Shown: one piece after another, positions 46,612 through 58,656 of the stretch
Layout: every line of letters starts with the position of its first letter
Position numbering within the stretch: the stretch's first letter is position 1
Assembly: GCA_051453625.1 (NCBI GenBank)
Contig: JBOZIK010000001.1
Location: 167,506,010 to 167,570,009, forward strand
DNA length: 64,000 bases
DNA from: Welwitschia mirabilis
Lineage: Eukaryota > Gnetophyta > Gnetopsida > Welwitschiales
Direction of reading: 5' to 3'
Notes under the pieces: model-generated
Told to the model about the DNA's origin: nothing
The model's database searches: none
The model's input: only the letters and a program-made list of their open reading frames with translations
Made by a program: the position numbers and the translations under genes

Positions 46612-49600
46612 CAAAACAAGTATTTCAAAGAAATATATGATGACCATCCTTATCTCAATCTCTCCATTTATAATAATTTCCATTTTCATCTTAATGTTTA
46701 CTACCCTCTTTGAGATAGTGTATCGTGAACCTTCTTCACACAGTTTGGAATTCCTTAGAATGTTTAATCGTATTAATGCTCATTTATATCTTTTTATTTT
46801 TCTATATTAAAATTATTTTTAAAAATTAAATGATTTCTCTTTTTTTATAAGTTGTCTGTTAATCAAAATTAATCAAAAATCAAAAATTATTTTTTCCTTA
46901 ATAAGACTAATGATATTTTATGATTTTTCCTTTTTTTCCCTTCATTCCCCTAGTGTTATAGTCTCACCCTTTATCCATATTTATATTCAAATAGATAAAT
47001 CTTTTGGATTTGCTTTAATATGCAAAAATAATCCCAATTTCAATTTGTAGCCAATCAACTTCTAAAGAATTCTTCTTTGAAGATTTCATTAAATCCTTTA
47101 TAGTTTTCTTAAATGGGGTTGATCACATGTGTGAAGATGTAGATAAGAAAAAGACCAATATATTTAATAAATTTTGTTAACATTCACATCATAAGGGTCT
47201 TGGAGAATGTTTGTATCAAAACTTATCAACATGGATTCATTTTTTGGCAAGTGATTCATTATTACGTAAGATTCATGCAACCACTGAGGTTTTTATTAAA
47301 AGTAAACTAAAATATTCCTTTCTTTTAATTTTATTATTCTCACCTTTTATTTTCACGTTTAAATTAAAATGGTATCTAATATAATACAAACATTTTTAAA
47401 TACATTATTTAAAGGATATTGAAATACATTATAATTTCCTTAATAAGTACACTACGAGCATTTCATGAGAGGATACTTTTATATTTTTGAGCATCTATTG
47501 TGTATTTTAAGATAACATCCAATTAATAGTTTAAAAGAGTTTGTGTTCTTAAATTTTTTCTATAACTTATATATTATTTTTGAAGGTATATAATAAAAAC
47601 AGGGTATGCAATTCATTAAAGTTGTAGCTTTCATATTTTCTTGCCTTGTCATTGCTCTTCTTCAATTGATAAAATTTTATAAAAAGCAGTATCAAAGATA
47701 AAGAAATTATTTTTGAATTAATAGTTTCTTCCATATCAATCACAAATATTAGTTTGAAGGAAATTTACAAGTCCAAGGTTCCTATGAAATGAAGATGATG
47801 GATAAGCAAATCAATTATAATGAAATAGATTCTAAGTCTATGACACACAAGGAATTTTCATGAGGAAACCAAGTAGAATGCGAGTGGATAAAGTAGGCTT
47901 AATGAAAATCCATAGAATTTGTAGTATTTAACTTATTTGTACATCTTTTTGTAATTTTTTAATAACATAATGACTTTCTGATAGATGAAAAACAGGGTTT
48001 TCATAGTAGCTACTACATCTAAATTGTTCCTATCAAAGTTGTTTCAATTCAAAAGGATTTCATCAAAGTAATAACTACTGTGAATCCATTTTCATTGAAG
48101 CTGAATATTGATTAGAATAAAGAGAAATAAGTTGTTCTTAATGTAAAAATAATGTATGGTGTTTCCTATAAAACTATAATTTAATTATCGTGACGACATT
48201 ATGAAAAGGTAACCTAAGGATGCAACGCATATGTAATGAATTCAATACTCACCAACCACTTTTATAAAATGTTTATTATTATAAAGTTTTTAAAAATTAA
48301 ATTTTTGCTAAATGTTTTGTGGTTAGTGCAATTAAAATTTATATACTGAGGTAATACAACTTCATCTTTACTACTTTTATCTATCAAATTAAAAATAAAA
48401 TCATTTATGCCTAGGTTGCTCCTTTTTTTCTCGGTGGCATTCTTATCTTTTTTTATATTTCTCTAAAGTAGAGTTCTTTCGCATCTATTTCTACTAGTTT
48501 GTCTCTCCATTTAGCTTTTCCTTTCCCTTATTTCATTTTCAAGAGTTTAAGACATAGCTTTTGGTATGATGATAGCTAGCCTCATGACTATGGTAATATG
48601 CATTCTAACTTATTCGATGTTGATGTTTTTCAAGTTGTCGCAACTTAACAATAAGAATGTTTTTCAAGCTAGTTGTTTTATTACCATATAGATGAGTTTT
48701 TGAGCCATGGATTTGAAGCCACAAAAAGAGTTACTCATAGAGAATGTTTTGCTAAACATATTGGATGAAATTGATACAATAAATGTCTTATAGCTCTTTA
48801 GGTCCTATTCACAAAATTCTTGAGGTCTGCATCACTCATTAACTCTCTTTGAATTTGCAGCCATTTATGTAGACCCCTAAATTTATTAAATAGGTTGATT
48901 ATGATTCTCATTCAATAAGCTTTATATGCTACAGGCATTTCTTAATTTCTTGTCTTCTTGATCTATTAATAACTCAATAAAATTTATGGAGTTTCTTCCA
49001 TATATTTCATGTTGCAAGTTCTAATTATATAATTATAGTAATCTCTCATTTATAAACTAAAGAATAACATACTTAACTTTAGTATCATAGGTTAATGTTA
49101 AAACACCAGAAATTTCTATTGAATACCTTAACCAACTTTTGTATTATTTGTATCTATAAGTATAATTATATCATTGTACTTCACAGCATGTAGTTTCAAC
49201 TCCCTTTAAAAGATACAAAGTCTATTACAAACCTTCCAAGGTTTGGTTGAACTTTTGAATAGTTGGTTCCATACTTTGATTCTTACTTGTCTTAGAGCAA
49301 AGCCCTAGAATTGGATTTGTAGAGTGCTAATATCATAATGCCTATTTGCTTAATAGTTTCATAGTTCATCATAGGTATCAAGATTAAGAAAGGGTTAGAG
49401 ATTGAGCCAATATCATTGTTAAGCACCTTATTCCACTAAAAGATCTTGAAGAATAAATTTTCTTAAGCGTCCTTAATCAAAAGAACAACCCTTTCAACAT
49501 TAGCATTGTAGTTCTTGATTAGGATCTACCTGTCAACTTTTAATGATACATGAAAGTAGCAAAAGAAATCTTTTACATTTTTAACATAGAGAATAGTACA

Positions 49601-50789
49601 ATGTAAAAATGATACTAATAGTGAAATATGAGAACTATGTCAACTAGATAAGGTGTTAGTACCTTATTTTTTGGAATAGTATGATTTAACTAAATGATTT
49701 TTTATGTAGATTTATTAAGTATTCAGTTAGTTTATTAAGTTAAAATAATTTTAGTAGTGGTGAATTTACTATTAGGTCATGTGAAAATTTTTAGCAACTA
49801 GCAACTAAAAATAAATTATACAAGTGATTATGTAATTAACAAACCTTGTTAATAGATATAAAGTGACATGTTTTTAAGAGAGAAGTTGAAAGGAAGGAAA
49901 TCACAAAATTGATGAGAATTAAGGATTGTTAACAAGTTTGTGTTTAAATATCAAGAAATTTCATATAAAGATAAATTATAAAGAATTAAGTAGGATAGGA
50001 CCAACCAAAGAAGTTTAATACTAATCTCATCACTTTAAGGATGCATAGGACAATATTCTTTTTCTTTAACTTTTGAGGTGCAAAATGTTTATGAGAGAAT
50101 AGAAAGACGTAAGTTACAACCAAGTAAACTAAAATGTAACTTAGGAAATCCATGAAACAACACCAAGTTAATGATGCAAATGAAAATATAATTAACTAAA
50201 ATAAGATAAAATCTAAAGAAGTTAGATAAACATTCATGAAATGTTCAATCCCTATTACGAATAAACAAATGAGATTAAGCATCGGATAATAGTAAAAGAG
50301 GAGCAAAGCAAAATAATGCAACGTAGAACACGTTAAACATGGGAAATGTTACTATGAAAACATAATATCACTGCATTTTTAAGTAGTTCCTTCCAGTCTA
50401 TTTTAGAATGAATAATGTATATTTAAAGAATGAATAATAATTAATAATGATATTTGTTGTTGGTGTGATTAAGTAGGTTTTGTGGTTTAGCACTTGGTCC
50501 CACTAATTCTAGAGCTAGGATTTCTTTGGTGTTATATTTTCTTCTCCTACATTACTACTATAACAATTGGTTTTGTCCTTTATTATGCTCAATTCTTAGA
50601 TTATGTTTCCAATAGTAGATGTAAAATGCTAAGGTGGACAAGCAAAGTTGTCTAACCAAATCTTAGATCTCTAGTCATAAAACCATTCTTATACTACATA
50701 GACTTTGTAAGTCTTTAAGATTTTGGCATATTCCATTGGAGTACCCCTTCATGGTCTTACATGATATTTGTATTTTTTTGTGGGAACAC
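46612..50789. other. Unassigned AT-rich DNA
   Basis: No recognised gene. On the minus strand around 48780-49100 there is a protein-like stretch (L-F-N-K-F-R-G-L-H-K-W-L-Q, L-M-S-D-A-D-L-K-N-F-V) that partly resembles 52480-52770 at DNA level; I cannot name it. Confidence 0.4.
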
Positions 50790-51130
50790 TAATAGCTTCT
50801 CTTGACCATGTAGTCTCCATTTTGGTTTGAAAAATAAGCATCATGTTGTCTCTTTGAATATGAAGTTATATTGTTTGATGACTCCATGTGATCTTATACA
50901 TTTTAGAAATTCCTTGTGGCATCTATGCCCTCTCATTGTTAGTCCTTATGTGGACAATTATAATCATCATTTTGTTTCCTACGTTAAGTGTTTCAATTTT
51001 GTAAATTATTCCTTTTTCTGATGGACAAAGCATATTATACTTATTCTTTGTGTAGTCGTCAATGAGTAGTACATAAAAATAGTGTTACCTTAGGTCATTA
51101 TTTTTTTGATGGATTCAACATCTAACTTTT
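50790..51130 (-). pseudogene. Possible Ty1/copia integrase trace
   Basis: Minus-strand reading from about 51085: F-M-Y-Y-S-L-T-T, then F-T-K-L-K-H-L, M-R-G-H-R-C-H-K-E-F-L-K-C, S-H-G-V-I-K-Q-Y-N-F. This has the spacing of copia integrase (F-I-D-D-Y-S, F-K-x-F-K, G-G-E-F-x-S-x-E-F, H-G-I-x-x-Q). All catalytic acids are lost or doubtful and stops abound. Weak call. Confidence 0.35.
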
Positions 51131-51302
51131 AGAGGGAAAATGGCTTTCAGATCTATTACCCTTGATATTTGATACTATATTAGCTAATTTTTTAAGAATT
51201 TTTACATAATCTTGGTTTGTTATCTAAGTATCAAACCACTCTACATTATTACATAAAACTTTTAAGATAAAGACAATTCATGCGACCTAATAAAATGTAG
51301 TG

Positions 51303-51521
51303 GATAGCATAGTTGGTTTAAACCAATAGAGTTAGACGCTTTATATTTTAGGTTTGAACCCTACATAGTGTAAGTTGGCTTAGCATTCCTACCCATTTAC
51401 TCAAGGTACTATAGGGCGTATGCTTCAATGTCTCTAGTAAGAATCATAGGCAAGACCTAAACACTTTGTGGCTAGCTCTTAGGACAATAAGATCCACCAA
51501 TGGGTTTTTATTGGACTGAGC
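51303..51521 (+). mobile_element. tRNA-derived SINE with 9-bp target duplication
   Basis: A perfect RNA polymerase III A box, TAGCATAGTTGG (51305-51316, consensus TRGCNNAGYNGG), lies 34 bases before a B box, GGTTTGAACCC (51351-51361, consensus GGTTYGAANCC). This is the internal promoter of tRNA genes and tRNA-derived SINEs. A body of about 160 bases without coding capacity follows. AATGTAGTG occurs directly before (51294-51302) and directly after (51522-51530), as expected for LINE-mediated insertion. There is no obvious A or T tail, and the family is not recognised. Confidence 0.65.
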
Positions 51522-51530
51522 AATGTAGTG

Positions 51531-53639
51531 ATTTTGATATGTGTGGTTTGATTTCCCATGAGTTAACTACTTCAACGTAATAATAACAGTAATGATCTCA
51601 TCTAGTCATTTATTCCATAGATCCAGTAAATTTTTCATCTTAATTACTAAAACAAGTTCTTGTTTAGAATGAATACATACATGCAATGAGATTCATGGCC
51701 AATTTCCCTTATGGAATTAACTTTATTAGTGATTTCTATGTAAAAGATTCTATGGTCTCATCTGTAAGATAGGGTCACATACTCAGTCTTATGAAGATGA
51801 TATATAGATAATATATTATGGTAATATTCTAGATTTTGATACACATATTTCATTGTTATAGAACTATTATTGAAAGGTTGTTTCTTTATTTTAATGCTTG
51901 TAAAATTTATGCAATACCTCTTTACCACTTTTGTGGAATGTCCATGAATTACATAAATTTCAATGAATAATTTTTTATTCTAAGTTATATGCTTATTCAA
52001 CGAACATAGATATCAAGGAGAAACAAAATAATCCTTATTATTATCATCTCTTTTTATGGTAAGGATAAGATCATTTACACAAACATTGTTATCAATGCTT
52101 CTTCATTCTTCTCAAGTTCATTCTTATCTTGAAGTGAGATCCATTCCTTTTTTTAAAATTTTTTGTCCTAACCTTTTCTTCGCCCATTTATTTGTCCTTT
52201 TAGTTGTTCCTCTGGGTTTCAAGGCTTTAACTAGTAATACCTAGTATAATGTCTCTTTGCTTTATGTGTCTAATAGTGTGCTATCTAATGGTATGCTTCA
52301 ACTCTGCGATGTTAGAAGTTGAAAAATTATGTAGTTATTATAGCCAGAATTTTTTTGTGTATTACATGTACCATGTTTTAAAGGGATCTAGAACTTGTGC
52401 ATTTGTGGAAGTTCCGATAACCATTTTTATAAAATATTCTATTAAAGATTTGCATTTAGATAGATGATAGCACCATCTCATAGCTCTTTAATAGACTTGG
52501 TGTCATAGAATTCTTTTAAGTCATTGTTCTTGCACCTACAACTTGTGCATGCCTCCAACTTTACTAAACATGTTAATCAATGGATTCCCCTATGCCAACT
52601 TATTTGTGTGTCATGTTCTCAATAATTATACTATACAAAATATGTAGTTGCTTTCATATGTTGTACGTCATCGTTTCTAAATGCACAGTCCTAGTAATTT
52701 CTTGTTTGACAAATTGGAGAATGACATACTTGATTCATGTGTTATAAGCGAGGATTTGTCAATTGGTATCTCAATCAGCATTTATAATGCTTAAGTATAT
52801 AGGTAAAGCCTCAACATGTTACTTTATAATTGTTGGCATCTTCCAACAATTGTCCTAAAGTCATAATGAATCCTCTAATTATACATTACCTGCACAACTT
52901 TAACTGATGGAGTGTGTTTTACTCCAATTAACATTATCACTTGAGTGTGTTTTCTTGCACAACACTAAAACTGAATGTTATCTAATGTCATGAGGTCATT
53001 ATAGCTATTTGCTTGATTGCATCCTTGTTCATTACATACATTGCTATTAAGCTAGAGGTAAGGTTTGCTTGTTGGCAACCATCTTTCTTTTAATAGAAAT
53101 ATTTCTCAAATTTCCTAAATTATTTCTTTGATCTCTTCTCAAGTAGAAAACGACTATAAGATTTTCCATTCAACTATCAATAGCCTTGCTTTAATACCAC
53201 ATGCAAGTAGCACACAAGAGTTTTTAAATATTGAACAACAGTTTTTACTTAGATTTGATGGAAAGAATGTATATAACTTGTCATCAAAGCTATATATGTT
53301 GTTGGTGTTGTAGTGATGATTCTTAAAATGATATAGTGTCAATTCAACTAAAATAATAAGAACAATAAATTAATTAAGTATATTACATTTGTGAGTCCAT
53401 AACTGGTTATGGAACTTAACACAAAATTAATCAATATTAAGACAAATTATATTCATATGGTTTTATAACTAATAAAACTCTTTTAACAACACTAAGCTCA
53501 AAAAGACTAGATTGAAAACTAAACAAAAATGTGTGGTTCCATTTTTATTGAAAATTTTCTATTATTCAATTTATAATTTCTAATATTTTGCTTATGAAAT
53601 TACTTTAACATATAATAGATAAAACCTTAATAAAATTTC
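51531..53639. other. Unassigned AT-rich DNA
   Basis: Small frames at 52056-52467 and 53128-53342 show no recognisable domain. The segment 52480-52770 has partial similarity to 48790-49090. Confidence 0.4.
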
Positions 53640-53910
53640 AATTGTATTTATTTATTTTTCTTTTTCCCCAAGTTAAAAATCTACTTCGATAGTGGCCAAT
53701 GCACCTCTAACAATAGAAGTGTTAGCTTTTCGAAACAAGAGATAAATTAAATGCAAAACAGCCCTTATGATTTCTTCCCTTTAGCTTTATTGATTTTTTT
53801 CTTTTAAAATTAAAAGTCAATTCTATGATAGGCAATGCACCACTAAAATGGGAGTTTTAGCTCTCCAAAACACGAGCTATATCAAAGGTAAAACAGTCAT
53901 GCTTACAAGT
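53640..53910. repeat. Two-unit tandem repeat, period about 136 bp
   Basis: The shared core CAATGCACC is at 53697 and 53833. Around it are corresponding blocks: TTTTTCTTTT...AATCTACTTCGATAGTGG versus TTTTTTCTTTT...AGTCAATTCTATGATAGG, then GAAGTGTTAGCTTTTCGAAAC versus GGGAGTTTTAGCTCTCCAAAAC. The two units are clearly diverged. Confidence 0.6.
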
Positions 53911-54257
53911 TTTTACCTTAACTTCCAAGCAATTACTTTCTTTTAGAAAGCACAAGGCTCCATCCTAAAAAAACTTATAATCTTAAGGGCTCTAAGGAAA
54001 AAGGGCAGGATCATCCTAGCATGATAAAGGCTAGTTACCTCACTTTACCATAGAAGCCTAACCGATAATTAATAAATTTTTAAAAATTAAAAATATAAAT
54101 AATGATATTATATTTTAAAATATAATTCTTTTTGAATTTTTAGACTTCCGTATCTTCTTGGATATGAGAAATATAAAATAGACCTACATACAAAATTAAT
54201 TACGTATTTTGAATGAAGAATGGAACAAGAGACAACGACAAGCAATGGGAGGCAAAA

Positions 54258-54269
54258 NNNNNNNNNNNN
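54258..54269. other. Small assembly gap
   Basis: Twelve N at the left edge of the genic island. Confidence 0.99.
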
Positions 54270-54959
54270 TATGATACATGATACAACAGTTACGAAACTT
54301 TGGGCAAGAAATGTCTTTCACAAGTCTGATACCCCCTCAGTGTGTCTTGATTGAAACCCTTGCAGTAAGAATTATACCATGAGGCCACCAAGAAAACATA
54401 GAAGTCGTATCAACTGATAACGCTTCATCATGCCCTAAACAAGGAAACTAATTTCCCTGGACTCTTTTTGTTTCGAAAGAAATCAAATTGCAACTTGAAA
54501 GTTGCCAGTAAAGGCAGACTCACTGGAATGTAATCATTCCTGGGAACTCACAGACACATGAGATTTTCACTTTGAATATTGAAATTAAAAATATCACAAC
54601 TACCGCAGAAGCTTTCACAAAACACTTCTGGCTTAGTATTTACGAATACCTTGAATAGAGAGTTCCACCTCTCCAAATGTATTGTGACAGAATGAGTGCC
54701 ACAAAAATCTTAAAAAATGTGATGTTCCGTGGTGCAGAATGATAAAGCATTGAATCAGACAACAAATGGGTCGAACAGTGGGACAGAGGATCAGCAAGGT
54801 CAGGTTTCAAATCTTGCATGGAGGTTCTCGAAAACAGTTAAAAACGTGATGGAGAAGTCTATATTTGTTAGAATTTCAATCATGAAGCACTTTAAGCATT
54901 GATTCTATATTAGTTGGGAGTGGTGAAATGACATTTCTCTCAAGGCTTTACATCAGATT
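54270..54959 (-). other. Probable 3' UTR and downstream flank of the CTD phosphatase gene
   Basis: Base composition shifts to higher GC from about 54200. No other coding sequence is recognised. Transcript end and poly(A) signal could not be fixed. Confidence 0.45.
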
Positions 54960-57352
54960 TTAGTTGGCTTGAAGGGAATCGTCTTTAGATTCAAAGTCTC
55001 TATAAGATTGCTTTGTAATCGATTGATTCGATTCAATCTCATCAGACGATGAACTATCTTTTCCAAGAGAGAATGCGAACCTGTCTTCATCCTGTCTCTG
55101 CCACAAAGAGCTTGATGCTTCAAGCCAACTAGATTGAACAAGAAAACGGTTATTTTCTATGGCCCACCGTGATTTGTCAGTTCCTGAATCATAAGCAACG
55201 ACGTGTGTTGTGTGCTTCTTGATCGAAATGGAACATTTCGCTCCTAATTCTTCAGCCAATTTCCAATAATAATGTGTTTCGGGTGGAAAGTCTGTTGGGA
55301 AAATCCTGCTAAAAGCAAGACTGCAACCGTCTAGAACTTCTGCTCGAATTTCTTTCAGGATCTAAATTGAAAAGACAACCGTGAAGAATAATTATATCAT
55401 CCAAAAACTGAAAATAATCAACTTACAATTATGTTGCTACAAATTTAAAGTTACTTTACCTTTCTCACATCTTTGCAATTAAGGCCAAACTGAGCAACAT
55501 TGTTGGCATTCTGCAGATATTTGATTGAGGTAAGAAAGTGCTTTAAACATTGCGAGCGTGTATATTATTCTTATGAGGCATACTTTTCTATCCAACAGGG
55601 AAGAAGCTAAAGAATAAGAAGAGTAATAAGCCCAACACCTTACTAAGCCATAGAAGGTAACAAACATGATGAGTTTTGCATAAAAAAGCCGGTTGTTGAG
55701 GAGACATGGATATAAAAACGGGGAGAGAAAAACTAAATCTCTGACCTCGTCAAAAAACCTTTGATGAACAACACGTAGAACATGAAGCATGCGAGAAAGA
55801 ATGCCTTCCGTCTTACTTTCATCTCTCTTTCTTTGTGTCAATGAATAACCCGAGGCATTAAATTGTCGACAACTGGAACCAAAGAAATGGTATCTTTCAA
55901 CAACAATTAAGTTTGATTTGTGCTGAGGCCAAACCTGCCATTACCAGTGCCTTTATGTTATTCTGCAGAGATAATGCAATAGCAAGTTCAAGATAAAGGT
56001 AAAACGCTTCTGCAGATTGCAAATTGTGCAGGTAAAATAGTGCCTCACGTGTTCCGTGTCATCAAGAATCACAACAGTTGACTCTGCTCCCAAAACCACA
56101 TCCAAATTTTTTTGATATCTATGAGTGCTGTCACCCTGTGAAATCACCCTGGTTCCAAAGTATTTTCCAGAAGGGTCAAGGAGTTTGGCCATTTGAAGTG
56201 CATACGGACGCTCCCCCATTGTATAAACATACATCTCGTACATTTCACTAGCCTTTTCCAAAAATTTATGTACGAATGGTCTTAATTTTGTCCACATCTG
56301 CAACGAAGACAATTTGTACAAGCTTCTGTGAGAATCACCACCTTCTGTGCAAAGGCAAAACAAAAATGTCAGCCAGCATTGGCTTGAATACTTTGGCTTA
56401 AAATGGAAATTTACTTAATTGCGTTTCCCGCTGCATGATAGATCCCGGGAAATAACTTTACGTTGTGGACACATCACTAGTGTATATTATCACTCATTCA
56501 GTAACAGGAAGGGAAATGTTTTGTTGTTATTTTTGAAAGCCGTAGGGTAACGATACGAGTTTGCAACAACCGTAGCAGAAAAAGGTAACTTTAGGAAGAA
56601 AGATGATCCGAACGTGAAAAGCCATAAGATGATCCGAACGTGAAAAGCCATACCTGATTGTGCATCTGAGATTCCTGTTAAATAAGTTGAGGTGATGTAA
56701 GACTCCTCTTCAGAAGGAACTTCAATAAACCGTGCAGAATTTAACAAAGTATGGTCCAAGTCAAGTACTAAATAAAGCTTTTGGTTTGTTAGTAAGTTCT
56801 TTAAATCATCTTCACGAAGCCGAGCAATTTCATCATCTGAAAGCTCAAGGTTCTAAAACAGTCATAAACATGGATTAGAATATGCACGTACATCATACTT
56901 CGTAGCCTTGATGAAATGAACTATAAATCAAATTATAAAAGCAGTTAAGGGATGTATTCGCCGATTTTAGAACTTACAAACTATCACACTAGCTTTTAAA
57001 TCGAACCGAAATAGTACAAAGACACCTTATGAATATATCTGAGAGGCACTGGTAATGGCTCCTCATTCTCGGAAGCTTCTTTCCTCTGACCACATCGAAT
57101 GCAAACATTCCACATGTATCCTGGATGTGGAGGGCAAGTTTGGCTGCTTCCAGATGGTTCCCCTTTTTCTATAATAAACGAATTGAGTGCACATTGAATC
57201 ACCTTATGACATCACTGCAAGATACTGTATATTTAAAGAAAGATCAAGGAAGCATGTTCCAACACGTTCTTTAAATACCTTCCATTTCTTGATCAAGAGA
57301 AGCCTGTGCCTGCTCAGGAACCTCTCTTTCCAACAGCTTTCTTCTTTTTATT
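54960..57352 (-). CDS. CPL4: RNA polymerase II C-terminal domain phosphatase-like protein (FCP1/CPL4 type), N-terminal exon not found
   Basis: Removes phosphates from the Ser-rich tail of RNA polymerase II in the nucleus. Seven exons on the minus strand, all with GT...AG introns and consistent phase: 57352-57279, 57168-57026, 56852-56654, 56344-56049, 55934-55746, 55510-55460, 55361-54960 (TAA at 54962-54960). They give about 450 residues: a basic stretch; a Cys pair region (C-P-P-H-P-G, C-I-R-C-G, residues 36-51); the catalytic D-L-D-H-T at 103-107; Y-T-M-G-E-R; the second HAD motif L-D-D-T-E-H at 232-237; Y-H-F-F-G-S-S-C-R-Q; and a BRCT domain at about 320-415 (A-E-E-L-G-A, T-T-H-V-V-A, S-S-W-L-E-A). 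No internal stops are present, unlike all surrounding elements. Missing is the acidic N-terminus encoded upstream, so the start codon is unknown. The acceptor of exon 4 could be 3 bases later (56341). Confidence 0.93.
56601..56652. repeat. Perfect 26-bp tandem duplication at a splice donor
   Basis: AGATGATCCGAACGTGAAAAG plus CCATA is repeated exactly at 56601-56626 and 56627-56652, within the intron after the D-L-D-H-T exon. The second unit reaches position +2 of the donor site. Confidence 0.95.
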
Positions 57353-57783
57353 CTACCAAACATAAAGCAAAGATTGAAACGAAATATTGCAAATTAAAAA
57401 AGGAGAGAAGAAAAGATGTTGCCTCTTTGAACAAAGACGATCATAACTAATAACAAAACTGCAAGTGTATTTTACAGATGAGTATGTATTTTCCATTTTG
57501 TTGTTGTAGCGAAGGAATGAAAATAGGAAAAGAACAAAAAGCAAATAAATAAAAAGCATTACAAACTACAGACTGTCAAGCGTAACTGTCTGCGAACAAA
57601 ACAAAAGCATGAATCTTCTTATTTAGACTGGTTCTGAGAGAAAAATTAAAAATCTAATAAATGAACTAGAGGAATTAAATTCCAAGATTATCCCAATTTC
57701 ATATTGGTTTAAAGTGTGATATAATCATGTTTTAGCATGTAATTAATTATTTTCATATCTACCTCGGGCATTTTTGTGTTAGG
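57353..57783. other. Upstream region of the CTD phosphatase gene
   Basis: The missing first exon and promoter should lie here or further right, but no acidic N-terminal coding segment is visible. The small frames on both strands at 57187-57559 look like chance. Confidence 0.4.
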
Positions 57784-57903
57784 CAGACCTCTTGTATGGT
57801 TGTAGAGCATGCCTTTGAGAATGGTTTAATATGCAATGAATGTGATTGCAATACGAAAGTTGTCATTGGTGGTGCCCAAAACAACCATCTGGGGTGGGAG
57901 CAG
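57784..57903 (+). pseudogene. Isolated exon candidate of unknown gene
   Basis: An open stretch reads T-S-C-M-V-V-E-H-A-F-E-N-G-L-I-C, N-E-C-D-C-N-T-K-V-V-I, G-G-A-Q-N-N-H-L-G-W-E-Q. It is preceded by a pyrimidine-rich tract and GTTAGGCAG and ends exactly at a strong donor, GAGCAG/GTCAGT. The Cys/His spacing suggests a small zinc-binding fold like those in front of some plant chromatin-remodelling ATPases, but I cannot identify it. No neighbouring exons were found on this strand, so it may be an exon captured by a transposon or a relic. Confidence 0.4.
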
Positions 57904-58218
57904 GTCAGTTTTTTATGTTTATTTCTTAAGTTCGTTTCTTAGTAGTATTATATGCTCAAATTAGGAAAAATAAGAACATCAAAATGGGCAGTGCACAAAG
58001 AACATAAAGTGTAAAGCTTGCCTTTTTAAAAAAAAGGGAAAAGGTAAAAAGGGAAAGAAAGAAAAAGAAAACGAGCTATGAAGGAAATGGCAAAAGCGCA
58101 TCAAATGCTAAAGCATGCATGGAGCCAAGTACACACACTTCCATCTGGTGGAAGAATGTCATCCAAGATCAAAGACCTGACCAACCGATACATACTAAAG
58201 GGGGCCTTTTTAAGGTTG

Positions 58219-58656
58219 TCATCTGTGGGTGCAGCAAATCACGTAAAGTGCCAATTTGCTTACATAGCTCTCAATCCTCCTTTGTTGTGGCCATCCTCGC
58301 AAAGCTTTTGTGAAAATTGTTTGTAAAGACACACTTGGATCTTGCAGCAGATAAAACTCTTCTTTTCTTAACAAACTAGCATTATTGAGGGCCTGTATGC
58401 CCAAATCATAGAAGCATAATTGTAGAGGGACTGCTCTCAGGGTTTTTGAGATGTCTGAATGAATGGATGAGATGACATTAAGAATTGGATGATGTTTGCA
58501 GCTGAGGTTTTGTTGTAAAGAAGTATGTTGGATAGCTTCGATGGTAAATGAATGACAACAACAAAACCAACCTAAAGTTAAACCTGAAACTAAAGGCTCC
58601 AGTACAAAAATTTGATGGTGGCGATTCAAATAATGGTGTTGGGTACATGTCCCCAC
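58219..58656 (-). other. Unrecognised 145-codon open frame
   Basis: One of the longest real-sequence open frames in the window. Its central part (I-S-S-I-H-S-D-I-S-K-T-L-R-A-V-P-L, L-L-R-K-E-E-F-Y-L-L-Q-D) looks protein-like, but I recognise no family. It overlaps the opposite-strand leader of the copia RT fragment. It may be a chance frame in higher-GC DNA. Confidence 0.25.

Noticed and set aside
45907-46713. Open frames of up to 268 codons
   Set aside because: Almost entirely N from the assembly gap.
51303-51375. A true tRNA gene
   Set aside because: A and B boxes are present but no acceptor or anticodon stem pairing could be drawn, and the flanking duplication fits a SINE better.
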